A stretch of 64,000 bases of DNA from Herbidospora galbida (GCF_005233835.1 NZ_SZQA01000006.1:182846-246845); one strand, 5' to 3'. Positions 12,301 through 19,079 are shown, numbered from the stretch's first letter. A program made the numbers and translations. The notes: generated by a model from the sequence alone, not told the origin.

Positions 12301-13119
12301 GAACGCGCCGACGACCCGGTCGAGGTCGGTGAACGACAGGCCGGTCTTCTTCGCCAGCCGGATGAACCGGTGGGCGCGGTCGAGCCAGGCGTCGGGCACG
12401 GCGCCGCCGTCGCGGAGCGTCAGCGTCCGGCCGTCTTCGCCGACCTCGACCACGGCGCCCTGGTGGACGAAGGCGCCGGAGAGGGAACGTTCCAGGTCGG
12501 GGTCGCCGTAGAGGAGCTCGGTCAGTTCCGGGCCGGTGAGGGAGGTGGCCTTCATGAAGCGCTCGACATCGTGCAGGACCGTGGACGCCTCGTCGTCGAG
12601 CCCGTAGGCCTCGGCCAGCCCGGCCGCGTCGGTGCGCGGGGTGGTGATGACGGCGACGTCGGCATCGGTCAGCCCGAGGTGGTCGCGGGCGACCCGGTCG
12701 CGGTCGACCTCGGCGGCGAACAGGCGGTGGAACTCGACGGGGTCGACGCCCAGGTGGCGCAGGTAGGTGGTGAACCTCGCCGCGTCGAGCGAGAACGGCA
12801 GCGCGAGCGGGTGCTTGAGCTCCGGCAACCGGTCGTAGGGGCGGTCGCCGACCAGCGCCTCCAGCACCTCGTTGACGATGTCGAGGTAGGGCACGGTCGT
12901 GGTGGTGTTCTCCTCGTCGAGCGGGATCCGGCCGATGCCGGGGCGGCGGCTCAGCAGCGAGACCCCGCCGGGGTCGTGCTGGAAGGTCTCCTGCAGGAAG
13001 GTCAGCAGGTCGGTCAGATAGGCCGCGGGCGAGTAGACCGAGCGCGCCTCATCTCCCGTCCGCAGATCGAGTTCTCCGAAGAGTCGTTCATAGCTCGGGA
13101 TCGAAGCATCGCTACGCAC
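337..13119 (-). CDS. Giant TcA-type insecticidal toxin-complex protein with about 30 hemopexin-like repeats
   Basis: This 4,260-residue protein resembles the A subunit of ABC (Tc) toxins, which form the receptor-binding, pore-forming translocation channel. The N-terminus has the VRP1-like motif SPAAYLTDLLTFLQ (about 30-43). A first block of hemopexin-like units (core: VDAAF, then TYLFSG-D-YVRYS, then GYPK) fills about residues 1045-2320. The TcA segment with YPENYLRPELRDTKTPAF follows near 2540-2680. A second block of about eight units lies near 2870-3160. The TcA signature RYYWEIFFHAPMLIAQALN is near 3318-3336. Long coiled coils flanking an Ala/Gly-rich hydrophobic hairpin (about 3690-3890) fit the channel, and the C-terminus matches the TcB-binding region. 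The start is GTG at 13119 with GGAGGGG eight bases upstream. Classic TcdA is about 2,500 residues, so the extra length is mostly repeat. No signal peptide is visible. Confidence 0.85.
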   Translation of the reverse strand: MRSDASIPSYERLFGELDLRTGDEARSVYSPAAYLTDLLTFLQETFQHDPGGVSLLSRRPGIGRIPLDEENTTTTVPYLDIVNEVLEALVGDRPYDRLPELKHPLALPFSLDAARFTTYLRHLGVDPVEFHRLFAAEVDRDRVARDHLGLTDADVAVITTPRTDAAGLAEAYGLDDEASTVLHDVERFMKATSLTGPELTELLYGDPDLERSLSGAFVHQGAVVEVGEDGRTLTLRDGGAVPDAWLDRAHRFIRLAKKTGLSFTDLDRVVGAFTSVLDAGTLRAVAAATHLHRAHGVPFDLIETLTTRTLPAEVGDLPRPAGDILAPQNRTFRRELARSIDLAESELVETVRRFRDRYAGPLEESPFDREISRASIVVLYRVARLTGHLGLSVAELFAVLTALENDPAIERHSTFPVLPVLAPSSADVHRMLERDDDPVSSLWLAQTLVEVVAWMRSWGFAGEDLTGVLGEPATPESEAEQAEVIASVADGFAAVALTPEALVSDRFDERAGRVIHEALAARRDGVVSPHDPRLLRLDPAAVATAAYDAVDDLGVLAKGDFEGLGLADRLTSKIFANLVIRGILRPDGLLATEDLPDRLTLAGDFAAHRDGLFTVIAGLQGAFYPSDLAGALPELGEADRAELYDNLIHNGHLSDEGDLTDPDFFAEPVNVTEFRVNAVLDDVAPAVLALLRDRVSAYRAAEIELDRAAFAELKLTAEQFDSLARSLRFNGFVDADLCFTDKAALAVLDVADFGIALEFYPLRRVVLDAIKAQLAAVKAEMHLLTPDDFAALADGAMATRVVTRLEGPITRAGRIHEELRAELDDAEGTIDLGEGFTAGDGELVFERIAALTRAQTPYRIDLTALSELGFDDDERPRLVEMLVEAGHLTPSLAIPEGRLGYFRQVTSALDFTLPGVDDYAKDVFFVLHATAKEQLAAIGEIAATLGDLADRQHRTLLNVLQDVFGVSSQVVEAIGAAVAPGALDVLVAPAVKGAAGPDFRRVYRRLRRFARLAAKLGLDVDEVAVAFRDQDLAGKFPEPLALPRGVDRFDALLTGLDGLILLFRGTSYWTYSAGHELSGQRPKALTELSPRFSRLTAIDAAFTRDGADWLIGRGDDGRSHAFTRAKGETRWAPKAQTWGSVRNGFTAPKKIDGAYVDAEGRTHLFTGDQYLRYSADGPFTVADEGFPRSIAEWWQGDTPLPERFRDAVDAVFHGHDGRTHVFSGDRAFDGRQEQPITERWGRVRNAFDGATRVDAAYADAEGYLLFAGNQVVRYTDNPENDEVRVADGYPQRIETWRPGLPVRFESAVEAAFAVGDTVHLFKDGQTVALPGGQPRPTAEVWGVPNEALPGGRVDAAFVGLDGKTYLFSGDRYIRYSSADYSVVDPGYPRAIEGDWGGLDRVDAAFVMDGSAHLFGPVGLILDLPADYEAELADGNCSPALRRRLQAHGVSVGATAPVTGVSPQWEVTAEGGIRLTVRRVGDRIKVYGDDTPFYVRYSTRDYTRPDEGYPKPLAENWLNLPDSFDTIDAVFTGRDNETCLFSEGRFAVFDDRHRWWSEPMPLRDRWDSIPFEQVDAAFVGKDGKTYVFSGPEYVRYSTADYSEIDDRYPAATANFWGNVVNTIQRTGRVDATLVVDLTEKADGIESTHTYTYLFSGAQYVRYRDHDYDRVEFGYPKALSSLKSEPRLKALTADLDGVDAAFADGRTVYLFRSDRWHAVSDSLTRTYEIPGITAAYVDHGSVMVQTSAGWRRQHALEGPAFSAETRPLALRTVPADYRSGLDAVLTGADGNVYLFKGPMCFSTAVGKDYPLDEEWGRPRNTIYQDNSVDAAFVGRDGRTYLFSGDQFVVYGDSPDVIDGEPKPIADHWGGLTGVTLAYYRDGKTYVFEHPDASGMMRHLVYSGDEGAYTTPDPGYPTLTDETFWKAPDGFPMPDAVVFEGDTMVLLAGERCVQFSEATGLWSYPRPIERVWRGFSVATGDRLRAAFTGADGATYFFFTETYTRWADRAFSAPEEIRSRWGRSVNPFGSRVDAAVVFGGHTYLFGGSQYVRYTGADYRHTDPGYPKPISVELRREAAFAGLPEAFEDAVLDGAVTAAVANGRTAHLVVGSTVFAVSTALTATYPLGLLGRVRNTVADRRKVDAALVRDRHTYLFSGDQYVRYTGADYFYVDEGFPRTIESDWTGLPPEFRDGVDAAFLREGVVHFFKGTKFTAGGVLGDVATTFGKIRNDFADGSAVDAAFVTAKGELYAFRGGQYVRYSSADLKHADEGFPRTIRDDFGDLPRTFEEGVTGAFTLGEATYLVKDDRYVRYSGRLDMIDRTFPQLFRHRWSDAADYRLSDVYTITEFADLTRRHSGLAELLAKGAAEPYEKLAEIFPWDVEELRWAKRNAGLITEFPVEDERFEIEFLLKLVRLFAVAAKTGAGPSKLHGATADTLEALLPEALVPLAHGDLNVLKRDALVAAVLHLHRELATAAQIYEHALIDVEMGREGVTSRIREAIAATQLHLHRYLLDLEELTSEEEVKPKLRTWWTWLKNYRIWEANRKVFLYPENYLRPELRDTKTPAFKELEDDLLQGEITPESVQRAYKRYLDEYTEVSRLAIAGAYVYKADDDAEGTRQLVLFGRTRTEPRRWYFREAEFRDGERLSASWEPWSRVDVQIEAEQVHPVHAFGRVFVFWTIVESVAPEDTGKTVITATTKGDEQNVSAPPPKKRVRVCYSFQNLNREWVAPQTLPPGAPHDGVIVVDELTVRASSTVPGKGTHDSIVVSAAYRAAGVGFTTSHALTPELYALPIEAPASLPRPIDLGKVFAEPVGGLIRFNMPAESTDGAWFSVDHKGGSFLVRPITADPGEDARVLPLKENTHRLPGQGGDRTGAAQWTKIDAGFQRGDSRYYFNGPDFVVIKPTGPIRTTTEKIADRWGDAGDSELSRTGRVDAVLVRDGHYFIFTGAEYYRFTDLNRMDLGYPKLIKENPDGLPKWNSINVAFTMDGTEYFINGTDLITRDIELGTFSDPTKVASRWGTKSRVQAALTRGGTLFLIFDSTYAKYSDVNQHSPDKDYPRDLKGNPDLLPGDRKIRSAIDMAGTPYYFGDDTYTTGTDPTPRPTRPLGRVSTGLNLGASIDVAYVDGDHLYLVSGLELFRYTMTGNEIPAVADAGYPKTLPQEIDATFKRGDQRYVFAGDAYTVIPADKELTTIKDFVPIEGNWRSLPPDFVGTYNGAMDTDAELILFLGVNFAVNPKGGVLERPYEWASVPHEIVRLTSSTAFELNRRLLVGGVPALLAPETQEIDELPSFSTSDSGTTVIKVLDDLAGVPASSHIDFQSANGRYYWEIFFHAPMLIAQALNAAQRFEDAKRWYEYVFDPTEPERYWRFLPFLAIDLRALAEGCRIDLRNLPAQVGLDMTPLLADLETLAPLFDHARACTPADLTLLDGLADRAQPFATHDRLREKVGMIARLRRQYDLMGDRGALLKAYLDDPFDPHAIAALRPTAYRRAVVMAYVDNLLDWGDLLFRQYTMESVDEARMLYILAYDLLGDRPQGVGRRRLPDVRSYKELDPAEEGDPYAERVTAGGSLLDGMGAIHRGVADGYFFIPGNAVLGEYWDRVEDRLRKIRASLDILGVSRPLPLFEPPADVMALVRGAAAGLTPDQAGAGLAGPVPHYRFGFLHRKAQDLVDRLRAFGGELLGVLERRDAEELSILQNRQEANIRQMTRAVREAQVEVATEYLAQMEASREAAEARQKYYEKQIADGLTSLQRSQLDIMTAAAASHLTGAGLKVGAAIAFAAPQVLAGPFILGTMIGGEQVGKVMETGAEIAEALGEGLSVLGELYGVRVEQERQEDEWGYQVMLAKADHRELGHQVASARAQLAQAQRDLEIIDQEIADLEAVATFLTGKFTNAELYQWKAGRLAQMYFASYGLAHETAKAAERAYQYEQGVSDTYIQPVYWESRRSGLLAGEALGVDLERLGNAYVSADGRGFEITKRISLLQLDPLAVLNLKNDGRCEFALTEALFDRDFPGHYARRIKTVSVVFDGPEGPLEVNAVLTQTGHKTVLTPDPKAVRYLLDAKGDMPASIRSDWRPTQQIALSDTEQHRDNNGLFELRFDDERYLPFEGTGAVSTWKMEVTGRRPWDLFDVTLLVKYTAEQGGDVFANAVRGMRKPYAAARHIDVAGEFAAEWQAFTDGGDLVLPLSPELFPDIVGVQLTGLYARYDLADQGSARLLLNGQAVNDGTMLRVPGLRAEELTFTGDGDREALFNVGLILTYRAA

Positions 13120-13252
13120 GCGGAAGTCCCCTCCATCGACGGCCCCCGAATCGGCCGCCTCATGCTCGCCGATCCGGCAAAGAAGAGCTATCTACCGAAA
13201 CGGTGACAACTCAGATCACTTCGGTTTGTCTGGTGATGCGAGACTTGGCGAC

Positions 13253-15937
13253 ATGAACGTCGTCCGTCCTGATCTCACCCTCGACCAGGCCCGGGAGGTC
13301 GCGGACACCTGCTTCGGCGTCCGCGGCGAGATCAGGGAGGTCGGCAGCAACCAGGACCGCAACTACGTCGTCGACGGCCGGTTCCTGCTGAAGGTCGCCA
13401 ACGCGGGCTACACCGACGCCGAACTCGACGCCCAGGACGCCGCGCTGCTGCACCTCGCCGGCCGGATGAAGGTCCCCGAGCCCCGGCCCGCCGCCGGCGG
13501 CGGACACGTGGCCAGGTTCGGCGACGGGCTGCGGGCGCGGCTGCTGACGTTCGTGCCGGGCACGCCCCTGATCGACCACGCCTATCTCGCGCCCGTGGTC
13601 GTCGGACGGCTCGGCGACCTGGCCGGCCGGCTCGTGGCCAACCTCGCCGACCTCGACCACCCCGGCCTCGACCGCGTCTCCCAGTGGGACCTGCGCCGGG
13701 CCCGGACCGAGATCGACCAGATGATCGGCTCGCTGTCGACCGGCCGCGACCTGGTGCGCCGGGCCGCCGACCAGGCCTGCGACCGGCTGGACGCCCTGGC
13801 CGCGGACCTGCGGACGCAGGCGATCCACGGCGACCTCACCGACGACAACGTGGTCTGCTCGATCGGCCCCGACGGGCGTCCGGTCCCCGAGGGCGTGATC
13901 GACTTCGGCGACCTCGGGCACGGCTGGATCGTCGGCGAACTCGCGGTGACCTGCGCGTCGCTGCTGCACCATGCGCCGGAACGGCCGCTGGCGATCCTCC
14001 CGGCGGTGCGGGCCTTCCAGCGGGTCGTGCCGCTGACCGGCGACGAGCTGGCCGCGCTCTGGCCGGCGATCGTGGCGCGCGCGGCGGTGCTGGTGGTCAG
14101 CGGGGTCCACCAGGCGCTGCTGGAGCCCGACAACGACTACGCGACCGAGCGGCAGGACGCCGAGTTCCGCGCCTTCGAGACCGCGCTGAGCCTGCCGTTC
14201 GAGGTGGCCGAGGCGGCGTTCCGGGAGACTCCCCCGGCCCGGTTCTTCGCGGCGCCGATCGTGCCGGTGCTGCCGGTGCGGGACCTCTCGGTGACGAGCG
14301 ATCTGCCGGGCGGGGTGGTGGAGGCGTACACGCCGGAAGAGGGCGTCGCCCATCGGGCCGGCGAACCCCGGCTGACCGAGACCCGGATCCACTCCTTCGA
14401 CGCGCCCGCGACGGTCCCGCTCGGCGTCGAGTCGCGCCTCCCGGCGGGCACCGCCGTGCACGCCCCCTTCGACGGCGAGGTGCATCTGGGGGTGCTGCGG
14501 GGCGCCACCCTCGACCTGCGGCTGAGCGGGGTCGACCTGTGGGAGGGCCCGGTCCGCGCCGGCGACCAGATCGGCGCCGTCTCCGGTCCGGTCTACGCGA
14601 CCCTCTGCTCGGTACGCGACCTCGAACCCCCGGCCTTCGTCACCCCCGAGGAGTCGGGCGCCTGGCAGGCGGTCTGCCCCGACCCGGGCCCCCTCTTCGG
14701 CATCCGCCCGGCCCCCGAACCGGCCCCCTTCTCCCGCGACGCCCTCGCCGACGTCCAGGAGCACTACTACGCCGACCCGCCCCGGATCGAGCGCGGCTGG
14801 CGGCAGCACCTCACCGACGTGAACGGCCGTACCTACCTTGACATGGTGAACAACGTCGCGGCGATCGGCCACGCCCACCCGCGCCTCACCGAGGCGGTCT
14901 CACGGCAGCTCGCCCTGCTCAACACGAACTCGCGGTTCAACTACCGCGCCATCGCCGAGTTCTCCCGGCGGCTGGCCGACCTGGCCCCCGACCCGCTCGA
15001 CACGGTGTTCCTGGTCAACAGCGGCTCCGAGGCGGTGGACCTGGCGCTGCGGCTGGTCCAGGTCGCCACCGGCCGCGAGGAGACGCTCTGCGTCGCCGAG
15101 GCCTACCACGGCTGGACGATGGCCTCCGACGCCGTCAGCACGTCCACCGCCGACAACCCCAACGCCCTGGCCACCCGCCCGGCCTGGGTCCGCCCGGTCC
15201 CGGCCCCGCACCGCGACCCCGACGCCCTCGCCAAGACCCTCGCCGTGATCGGCGAACCGGCGGGCTTCATCGCCGAGGCCTTCTACGGCAACGCGGGCGG
15301 CATCCCGCTCCCCGACGGCTACCTCGCGGCCGTCTACTCGGCGGTGCGGGCGAAGGGCGGGCTGTGCGTCGCCGACGAGGTCCAGGTCGGCTACGGCCGC
15401 CTCGGCCGTCACTTCTGGGGCTTCGAGCAGCAGGGCGTCGTGCCCGACGTGATCACGATCGCCAAGGCCATGGGCAACGGCCATCCGCTGGGCGCGGTCA
15501 TCACCACGAGGGAGATCGCCGAGACCTACCGCAGGGTCGGCTACTTCTTCTCCAGCGCCGGGGGCAGCCCGGTCAGCTGCGTCACCGGCATGACCGTGCT
15601 CGACGTCATCGAGCAGGAGGGCCTCCAGGCCAACGCCCTCACCGTGGGCGACCGGCTGCGCGACCTGATGGAGACCCTCGCCGAGAAGCACCCGATCATC
15701 GGCGCCGTCCACGGCCTCGGTCTCTACATGGGCGTCGAGCTGAACCGGCCCGACGGCTCCCCGGCCACCGAGGAGACCTCGGCGATCTGCGACCGGATGC
15801 TGGAGCTCGGCGTGGTCGTGCAGCCGACCGGCGACCACCTGAACATCCTGAAGATCAAGCCGCCGATGGTCCTGTCGGAGGAGAGCGCCGGGTTCTTCGC
15901 CGCGGCCCTCGAACGGACCCTGCGCGACGGGTGGTGA
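13253..15937 (+). CDS. Fusion of aminoglycoside-phosphotransferase-like kinase, M23-like segment and class III aminotransferase
   Basis: The 894-residue protein has three parts. Residues 1-330 are an APH/choline-kinase-fold phosphotransferase with the catalytic HGDLTDDN (about 192) and metal-binding DFGD (about 216). Residues 380-465 resemble a degenerate peptidase M23/LytM beta domain (AGTAVHAPFDGEVHLG). Residues 480-894 are a PLP-dependent class III aminotransferase with the Schiff-base lysine at K738 (TIAKAMGNGHPLG). Proteins of this layout are related to hydroxylysine kinase plus the phospho-lyase AGXT2L branch, so phosphorylation of an amino alcohol or hydroxy-amino acid followed by PLP-dependent elimination is plausible; the substrate is unknown. 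The ATG at 13253 is preferred to an upstream in-frame TTG at 13226. It is divergent from the toxin gene across 133 bp. Confidence 0.85.
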   Translation: MNVVRPDLTLDQAREVADTCFGVRGEIREVGSNQDRNYVVDGRFLLKVANAGYTDAELDAQDAALLHLAGRMKVPEPRPAAGGGHVARFGDGLRARLLTFVPGTPLIDHAYLAPVVVGRLGDLAGRLVANLADLDHPGLDRVSQWDLRRARTEIDQMIGSLSTGRDLVRRAADQACDRLDALAADLRTQAIHGDLTDDNVVCSIGPDGRPVPEGVIDFGDLGHGWIVGELAVTCASLLHHAPERPLAILPAVRAFQRVVPLTGDELAALWPAIVARAAVLVVSGVHQALLEPDNDYATERQDAEFRAFETALSLPFEVAEAAFRETPPARFFAAPIVPVLPVRDLSVTSDLPGGVVEAYTPEEGVAHRAGEPRLTETRIHSFDAPATVPLGVESRLPAGTAVHAPFDGEVHLGVLRGATLDLRLSGVDLWEGPVRAGDQIGAVSGPVYATLCSVRDLEPPAFVTPEESGAWQAVCPDPGPLFGIRPAPEPAPFSRDALADVQEHYYADPPRIERGWRQHLTDVNGRTYLDMVNNVAAIGHAHPRLTEAVSRQLALLNTNSRFNYRAIAEFSRRLADLAPDPLDTVFLVNSGSEAVDLALRLVQVATGREETLCVAEAYHGWTMASDAVSTSTADNPNALATRPAWVRPVPAPHRDPDALAKTLAVIGEPAGFIAEAFYGNAGGIPLPDGYLAAVYSAVRAKGGLCVADEVQVGYGRLGRHFWGFEQQGVVPDVITIAKAMGNGHPLGAVITTREIAETYRRVGYFFSSAGGSPVSCVTGMTVLDVIEQEGLQANALTVGDRLRDLMETLAEKHPIIGAVHGLGLYMGVELNRPDGSPATEETSAICDRMLELGVVVQPTGDHLNILKIKPPMVLSEESAGFFAAALERTLRDGW

Positions 15938-16121
15938 CCGGTCAGGCTGCGGCGCGCTCGCCCACCGGCCGGCGACGCAGGCGCACGTCCGACACGATCG
16001 CCGGCGTGCCGATTCAGCAGGTCACGAAGCTCTTCGAGCACCATGGCCAGATTTCGGCACACCCTCGGCGATGGTCGGTCCGCGGTGACTGGGAGTCCCC
16101 GGGTGAGGGCACTGGACGGGT

Positions 16122-17513
16122 ATGAATCCCCGTCGCTGGCGCGCTCTGGCCGTCTGCCTCGTCCCGGCGTTCATGACGCTGCTGGACGTCTCGATCGTCA
16201 ACGTCGCGCTCCCCGACATCCAGACCGGGATCGGCGCCAGCGACAGCGGGCTTCAGTGGGTGGTCTCCGGATACGCCCTCACCTTCGGCCTCGCCCTCAT
16301 CCCCGGCGGGCGGCTGGGCGACGCGCGCAGCCGCCGGGCGGTGTTCATGTGGGGGATCGTGCTGTTCACCCTCGCGAGCGCGGCCTGCGGCGCGGCCCAG
16401 AACGAGTGGTGGCTGATCATCGCCCGGTTGGTCCAGGGAGCGGCCGGAGCCCTGATGATGCCGCAGGTCAGCGGCTACATCCAGGAGATGTTTCAGGGTT
16501 CGGAGCGGGGCCGGGCCTTTGGCTACCTGGGAGCGGTGATCGGCCTGTCGACCGCCGTCGGCCCCTTGCTGGGGGGCGTGCTGATCCAGATCTTCGGCGA
16601 GGAGAACGGCTGGCGCTGGGTCTTCTACGTCAACCTGCCGATCGGCCTGCTGTCGCTGCCGTTCGCGATGCGGCTGCTGCCGGCCGAGAACGTGCGCCGC
16701 ACCCTGAAGGCCGGATTCGACCCCGTCGGCGTCCTGCTGCTGGCCGCCGGGCTGATGCTGGCCCTGCTGCCGTTCCTGCAGGAGCGGCAGTGGCCTGGGG
16801 CCTCGAAGTGGCTGCTCGTCCCGGCCGGGGCGGCCGTGCTGGCCGGGTTCGTGCGGTGGGAGCTGCGGGCGGGCCGGCGGATCGAACCGCTGGTGCACAT
16901 GGACCTGTTCCGGTCGCGGTCGTTCACGCTCGGCGGGCTGATCGGCGTGCTCTACTTCGCCGGGTTCACCGCGATCTTCTTCGTGTTCACCCTGTTCCTG
17001 CAGAACGGCCTGCAGTACTCGGCGCTGATGGCCGGGCTCGCCTCGGTGCCGTTCGCGATCGGCTCGGGCATCGCCGCCGGGTTCAGCGGGCGGCTGGTCC
17101 ACCGCTACGGCCGGGCGCTGGTCGCGTGGGGGCTGCTCATCGTGGCCGTCGGGTTCGTGGCCACGATGCTGGCCGTGCACGAGGTGCCGGGCCGGCACGC
17201 CGGATGGGCGGCGGCCGGGCCGCTGCTGCTGTCGGGCATCGGCAGCGGGCTCGTCATCTCGCCCAACCAGACCCTCACGCTCAGCCGCGTGCCGGTCAGG
17301 CGGGCGGGCAGCGCGGGGGGCGTGCTGCAGACCTGGCAGCGGATCGGGTCGGCGGCCGGGATCGCGGCCGTCGGCGCGGTCTACTTCACCCACCTGGCGA
17401 CCTCGCGCGGCGACTGGGCGGAGAGCTTCCAGGTCGCCATGCTCACCTCGGCCGCCTTCGTGGTGGCCGCGCTGCTGGTCGCCCTCTACGACCTGTTCGG
17501 GCCCGGCCGGTAG
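16122..17513 (+). CDS. MFS drug exporter, DHA2 (EmrB/QacA) family, 14 membrane segments
   Basis: The 463-residue membrane protein is a proton-coupled exporter of the DHA2 group. It begins with the first helix and DHA motif D1 (LDVSIVNVALP, 21-31), followed by MFS motif A (GGRLGDARSRR, 62-72) in the loop between helices 2 and 3, and GPLLGGVL near 148. The length and hydrophobic pattern fit 14 helices. The substrate cannot be read from sequence. It starts at ATG 16122 with a G-rich stretch (GGACGGGT) directly upstream. Its 3' end overlaps the convergent DHFR-like gene by 28 bases, so the two transcripts can be antisense at their ends. Confidence 0.88.
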   Translation: MNPRRWRALAVCLVPAFMTLLDVSIVNVALPDIQTGIGASDSGLQWVVSGYALTFGLALIPGGRLGDARSRRAVFMWGIVLFTLASAACGAAQNEWWLIIARLVQGAAGALMMPQVSGYIQEMFQGSERGRAFGYLGAVIGLSTAVGPLLGGVLIQIFGEENGWRWVFYVNLPIGLLSLPFAMRLLPAENVRRTLKAGFDPVGVLLLAAGLMLALLPFLQERQWPGASKWLLVPAGAAVLAGFVRWELRAGRRIEPLVHMDLFRSRSFTLGGLIGVLYFAGFTAIFFVFTLFLQNGLQYSALMAGLASVPFAIGSGIAAGFSGRLVHRYGRALVAWGLLIVAVGFVATMLAVHEVPGRHAGWAAAGPLLLSGIGSGLVISPNQTLTLSRVPVRRAGSAGGVLQTWQRIGSAAGIAAVGAVYFTHLATSRGDWAESFQVAMLTSAAFVVAALLVALYDLFGPGR

Positions 17514-18055
17514 GTCAGCTCGACGACGCCCTGGCCGAACGGCCGGGTCTCGATCAGCCGCAGGTCCATCGTGAGGTCGGGCGGGAACAGCGGGGTGCCG
17601 CCGCCGACCACGACCGGGTTCAGGTAGAGCCGGTATTCGTCGATCAGGCCGTGGCGCATGAACTGCGCCGTCAGGTTCGCCCCGCCGAGCGCCATGTCGG
17701 CCCCCGAGGTGGCCTTGAGCTCCCTGACCCACTCCGGGTCGAACTCCCGCACCACCTCGGTGTTCCAGCGGTCCTCCTGCAACGTGCGGGAGAAGACGTA
17801 CTTCTTCTTGGAGAGCCAGATCTCGGCGAAGTCGGCGATCTCCCGGGAGGCCGCCGGGTCCTCGCCGGCGGTCGGCCAGTAGTCGGCCATCAGCTGGTGG
17901 GTGACCCGCCCGTCGATGAAGGCGCTCAGCGGAGCGAGCAGGTCGTTGAGGTGGCGGTGCAGCTCGGCGTCGACACGGTGCCAGGAGATGTCCCGGCCGG
18001 GCCCCTCCATGTAACCGTCGAGCGACACCGCCGTCGTGATCATGATCTTCCGCAT
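17486..18055 (-). CDS. Dihydrofolate reductase family protein (RibD C-terminal-like reductase)
   Basis: The 189-residue protein has the RibD_C/DHFR-like fold. It opens with MRKIMITTAVSLDGYMEGPG, the beta strand and SLDG(Y/F/V) signature typical of this family, and ends with VELTYRP. Members bind NADPH, but most actinobacterial paralogues have no known substrate. They are not the essential DHFR, because the folate-site residues of FolA are not conserved. It overlaps the convergent MFS gene at its 3' end and lies 13 bases downstream of the aldo/keto reductase stop on the same strand, so both may share a transcript. A second family member of identical length is at 41964-42533. Confidence 0.85.
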   Translation of the reverse strand: MRKIMITTAVSLDGYMEGPGRDISWHRVDAELHRHLNDLLAPLSAFIDGRVTHQLMADYWPTAGEDPAASREIADFAEIWLSKKKYVFSRTLQEDRWNTEVVREFDPEWVRELKATSGADMALGGANLTAQFMRHGLIDEYRLYLNPVVVGGGTPLFPPDLTMDLRLIETRPFGQGVVELTYRPGPNRS

Positions 18056-18068
18056 TCCACCAGGCTAG

Positions 18069-19055
18069 CTAGTGGGTCGCGTCGAGCGCCGCCCGCTGCT
18101 CGGGCGTCAGCTCCAGGTCGACGGCCGCCAGGTTCTCCTCCAGCTGCGCCACCGACGAGGCGCCCGCCAGCGGGACGATCGGCACCTCGTGGCCCATCTG
18201 CCAGGCCAGCACGACCTGGTTGACCGTCGCCCCCGTCTCGGCGGCGATCTCACGGACCTTCGCCAGGCGGGCGTCCACGCCGGGGTGCCGGAAGTCGGGC
18301 GGGAACTCCTTGTCGGTCCGCGTGTAGCGGCCCGACAGCAGCGGCGAGTAGGCCACCAGCACGAGCTCCCGCTCTTCCCTCAGGTACGTCAGCAGGTCGG
18401 GCCCCGCCGTCCCGAGGTTGCCGTCGCGGAACAGCGCGTCGGGCATGTCCAGCCGGGGGCGCAGGTAGCTGTGCGCGTACTGGAGGATCTCGTAGCCGGG
18501 AAGCCCCCGCTGCTTCGCCAGGGCGCGGGCCCGCTCGACCCGCCAGGCGGCGTGGTTGCTGACGCCGAGCATGCCGACCAGGCCCTCGGCGACCAGGGCG
18601 GCGAAGCCCTCGACGGTCTCCTCGACCGGGGTGCGGGGGTCCTCGATGTGCGAGTAGAGGACGTCGATCCGGTCGAGGCCCATCCGCTCCATGCTGCGCT
18701 CGGCCGACTCGCGGATGACCTTCGCCGACAGCCCCTCGGCGTTGTCGGTGTAGCTCGTGCCGGGGGCCAGCGGCCGGCCGCCGACCTTGGTGGCGATCAC
18801 GATCTCGCGGCCGACCCCCCGCGACCTACGCCAGCGGCCGAGCAGTTCCTCGCTGTGGCCGCCCTGGCTCCCGTCGGTCCAGAAGGCGTAGTTGCCCGAG
18901 GTGTCGATGAAGGTGCCGCCCGCCTCCACGAACCGGTCGAGGATCGCGAAGCTGGTCGCCTCGTCGGTCACCGAGCCGAACAGCATCGCCCCCAGCGACA
19001 GCACGCTCACCTCGCGCCGGGTCGCGGGCGTGGTGCCGATCGTGCGGTATCTCAT
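18069..19055 (-). CDS. Aldo/keto reductase
   Basis: This 328-residue NADPH-dependent oxidoreductase has the (beta/alpha)8 fold and the complete catalytic tetrad: D51, Y56, K90 and H136 (in TFIDTSGNY, IATKVGG and LYSHIEDP). The DVLYSHIEDPRTPVEETV segment is characteristic of the YajO/YghZ-like AKRs. The substrate is unknown; such enzymes often reduce reactive aldehydes or ketones. The start is ATG at 19055 with a GGGAGG ribosome-binding site. A MerR-type promoter (see 19080-19110) lies immediately upstream, so induction by a MerR-family sensor is likely. No merR gene is in the window. Confidence 0.9.
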   Translation of the reverse strand: MRYRTIGTTPATRREVSVLSLGAMLFGSVTDEATSFAILDRFVEAGGTFIDTSGNYAFWTDGSQGGHSEELLGRWRRSRGVGREIVIATKVGGRPLAPGTSYTDNAEGLSAKVIRESAERSMERMGLDRIDVLYSHIEDPRTPVEETVEGFAALVAEGLVGMLGVSNHAAWRVERARALAKQRGLPGYEILQYAHSYLRPRLDMPDALFRDGNLGTAGPDLLTYLREERELVLVAYSPLLSGRYTRTDKEFPPDFRHPGVDARLAKVREIAAETGATVNQVVLAWQMGHEVPIVPLAGASSVAQLEENLAAVDLELTPEQRAALDATH

Positions 19056-19079
19056 GTGTTCCTCCCGTCGTCGCGACCG

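Noticed and set aside
13211..14878. Minus-strand frame opposite the kinase/aminotransferase fusion
   Set aside because: Low-complexity Arg/Gly/Val shadow without motifs; the plus strand has intact catalytic motifs.
15724..16062. Minus-strand frame starting MCRNLAMVLEELRDLLNRH in the gap before the DHA2 exporter
   Set aside because: The first 20 residues look protein-like, but third-position GC is poor, there is no ribosome-binding site and the rest runs antisense into the fusion gene.
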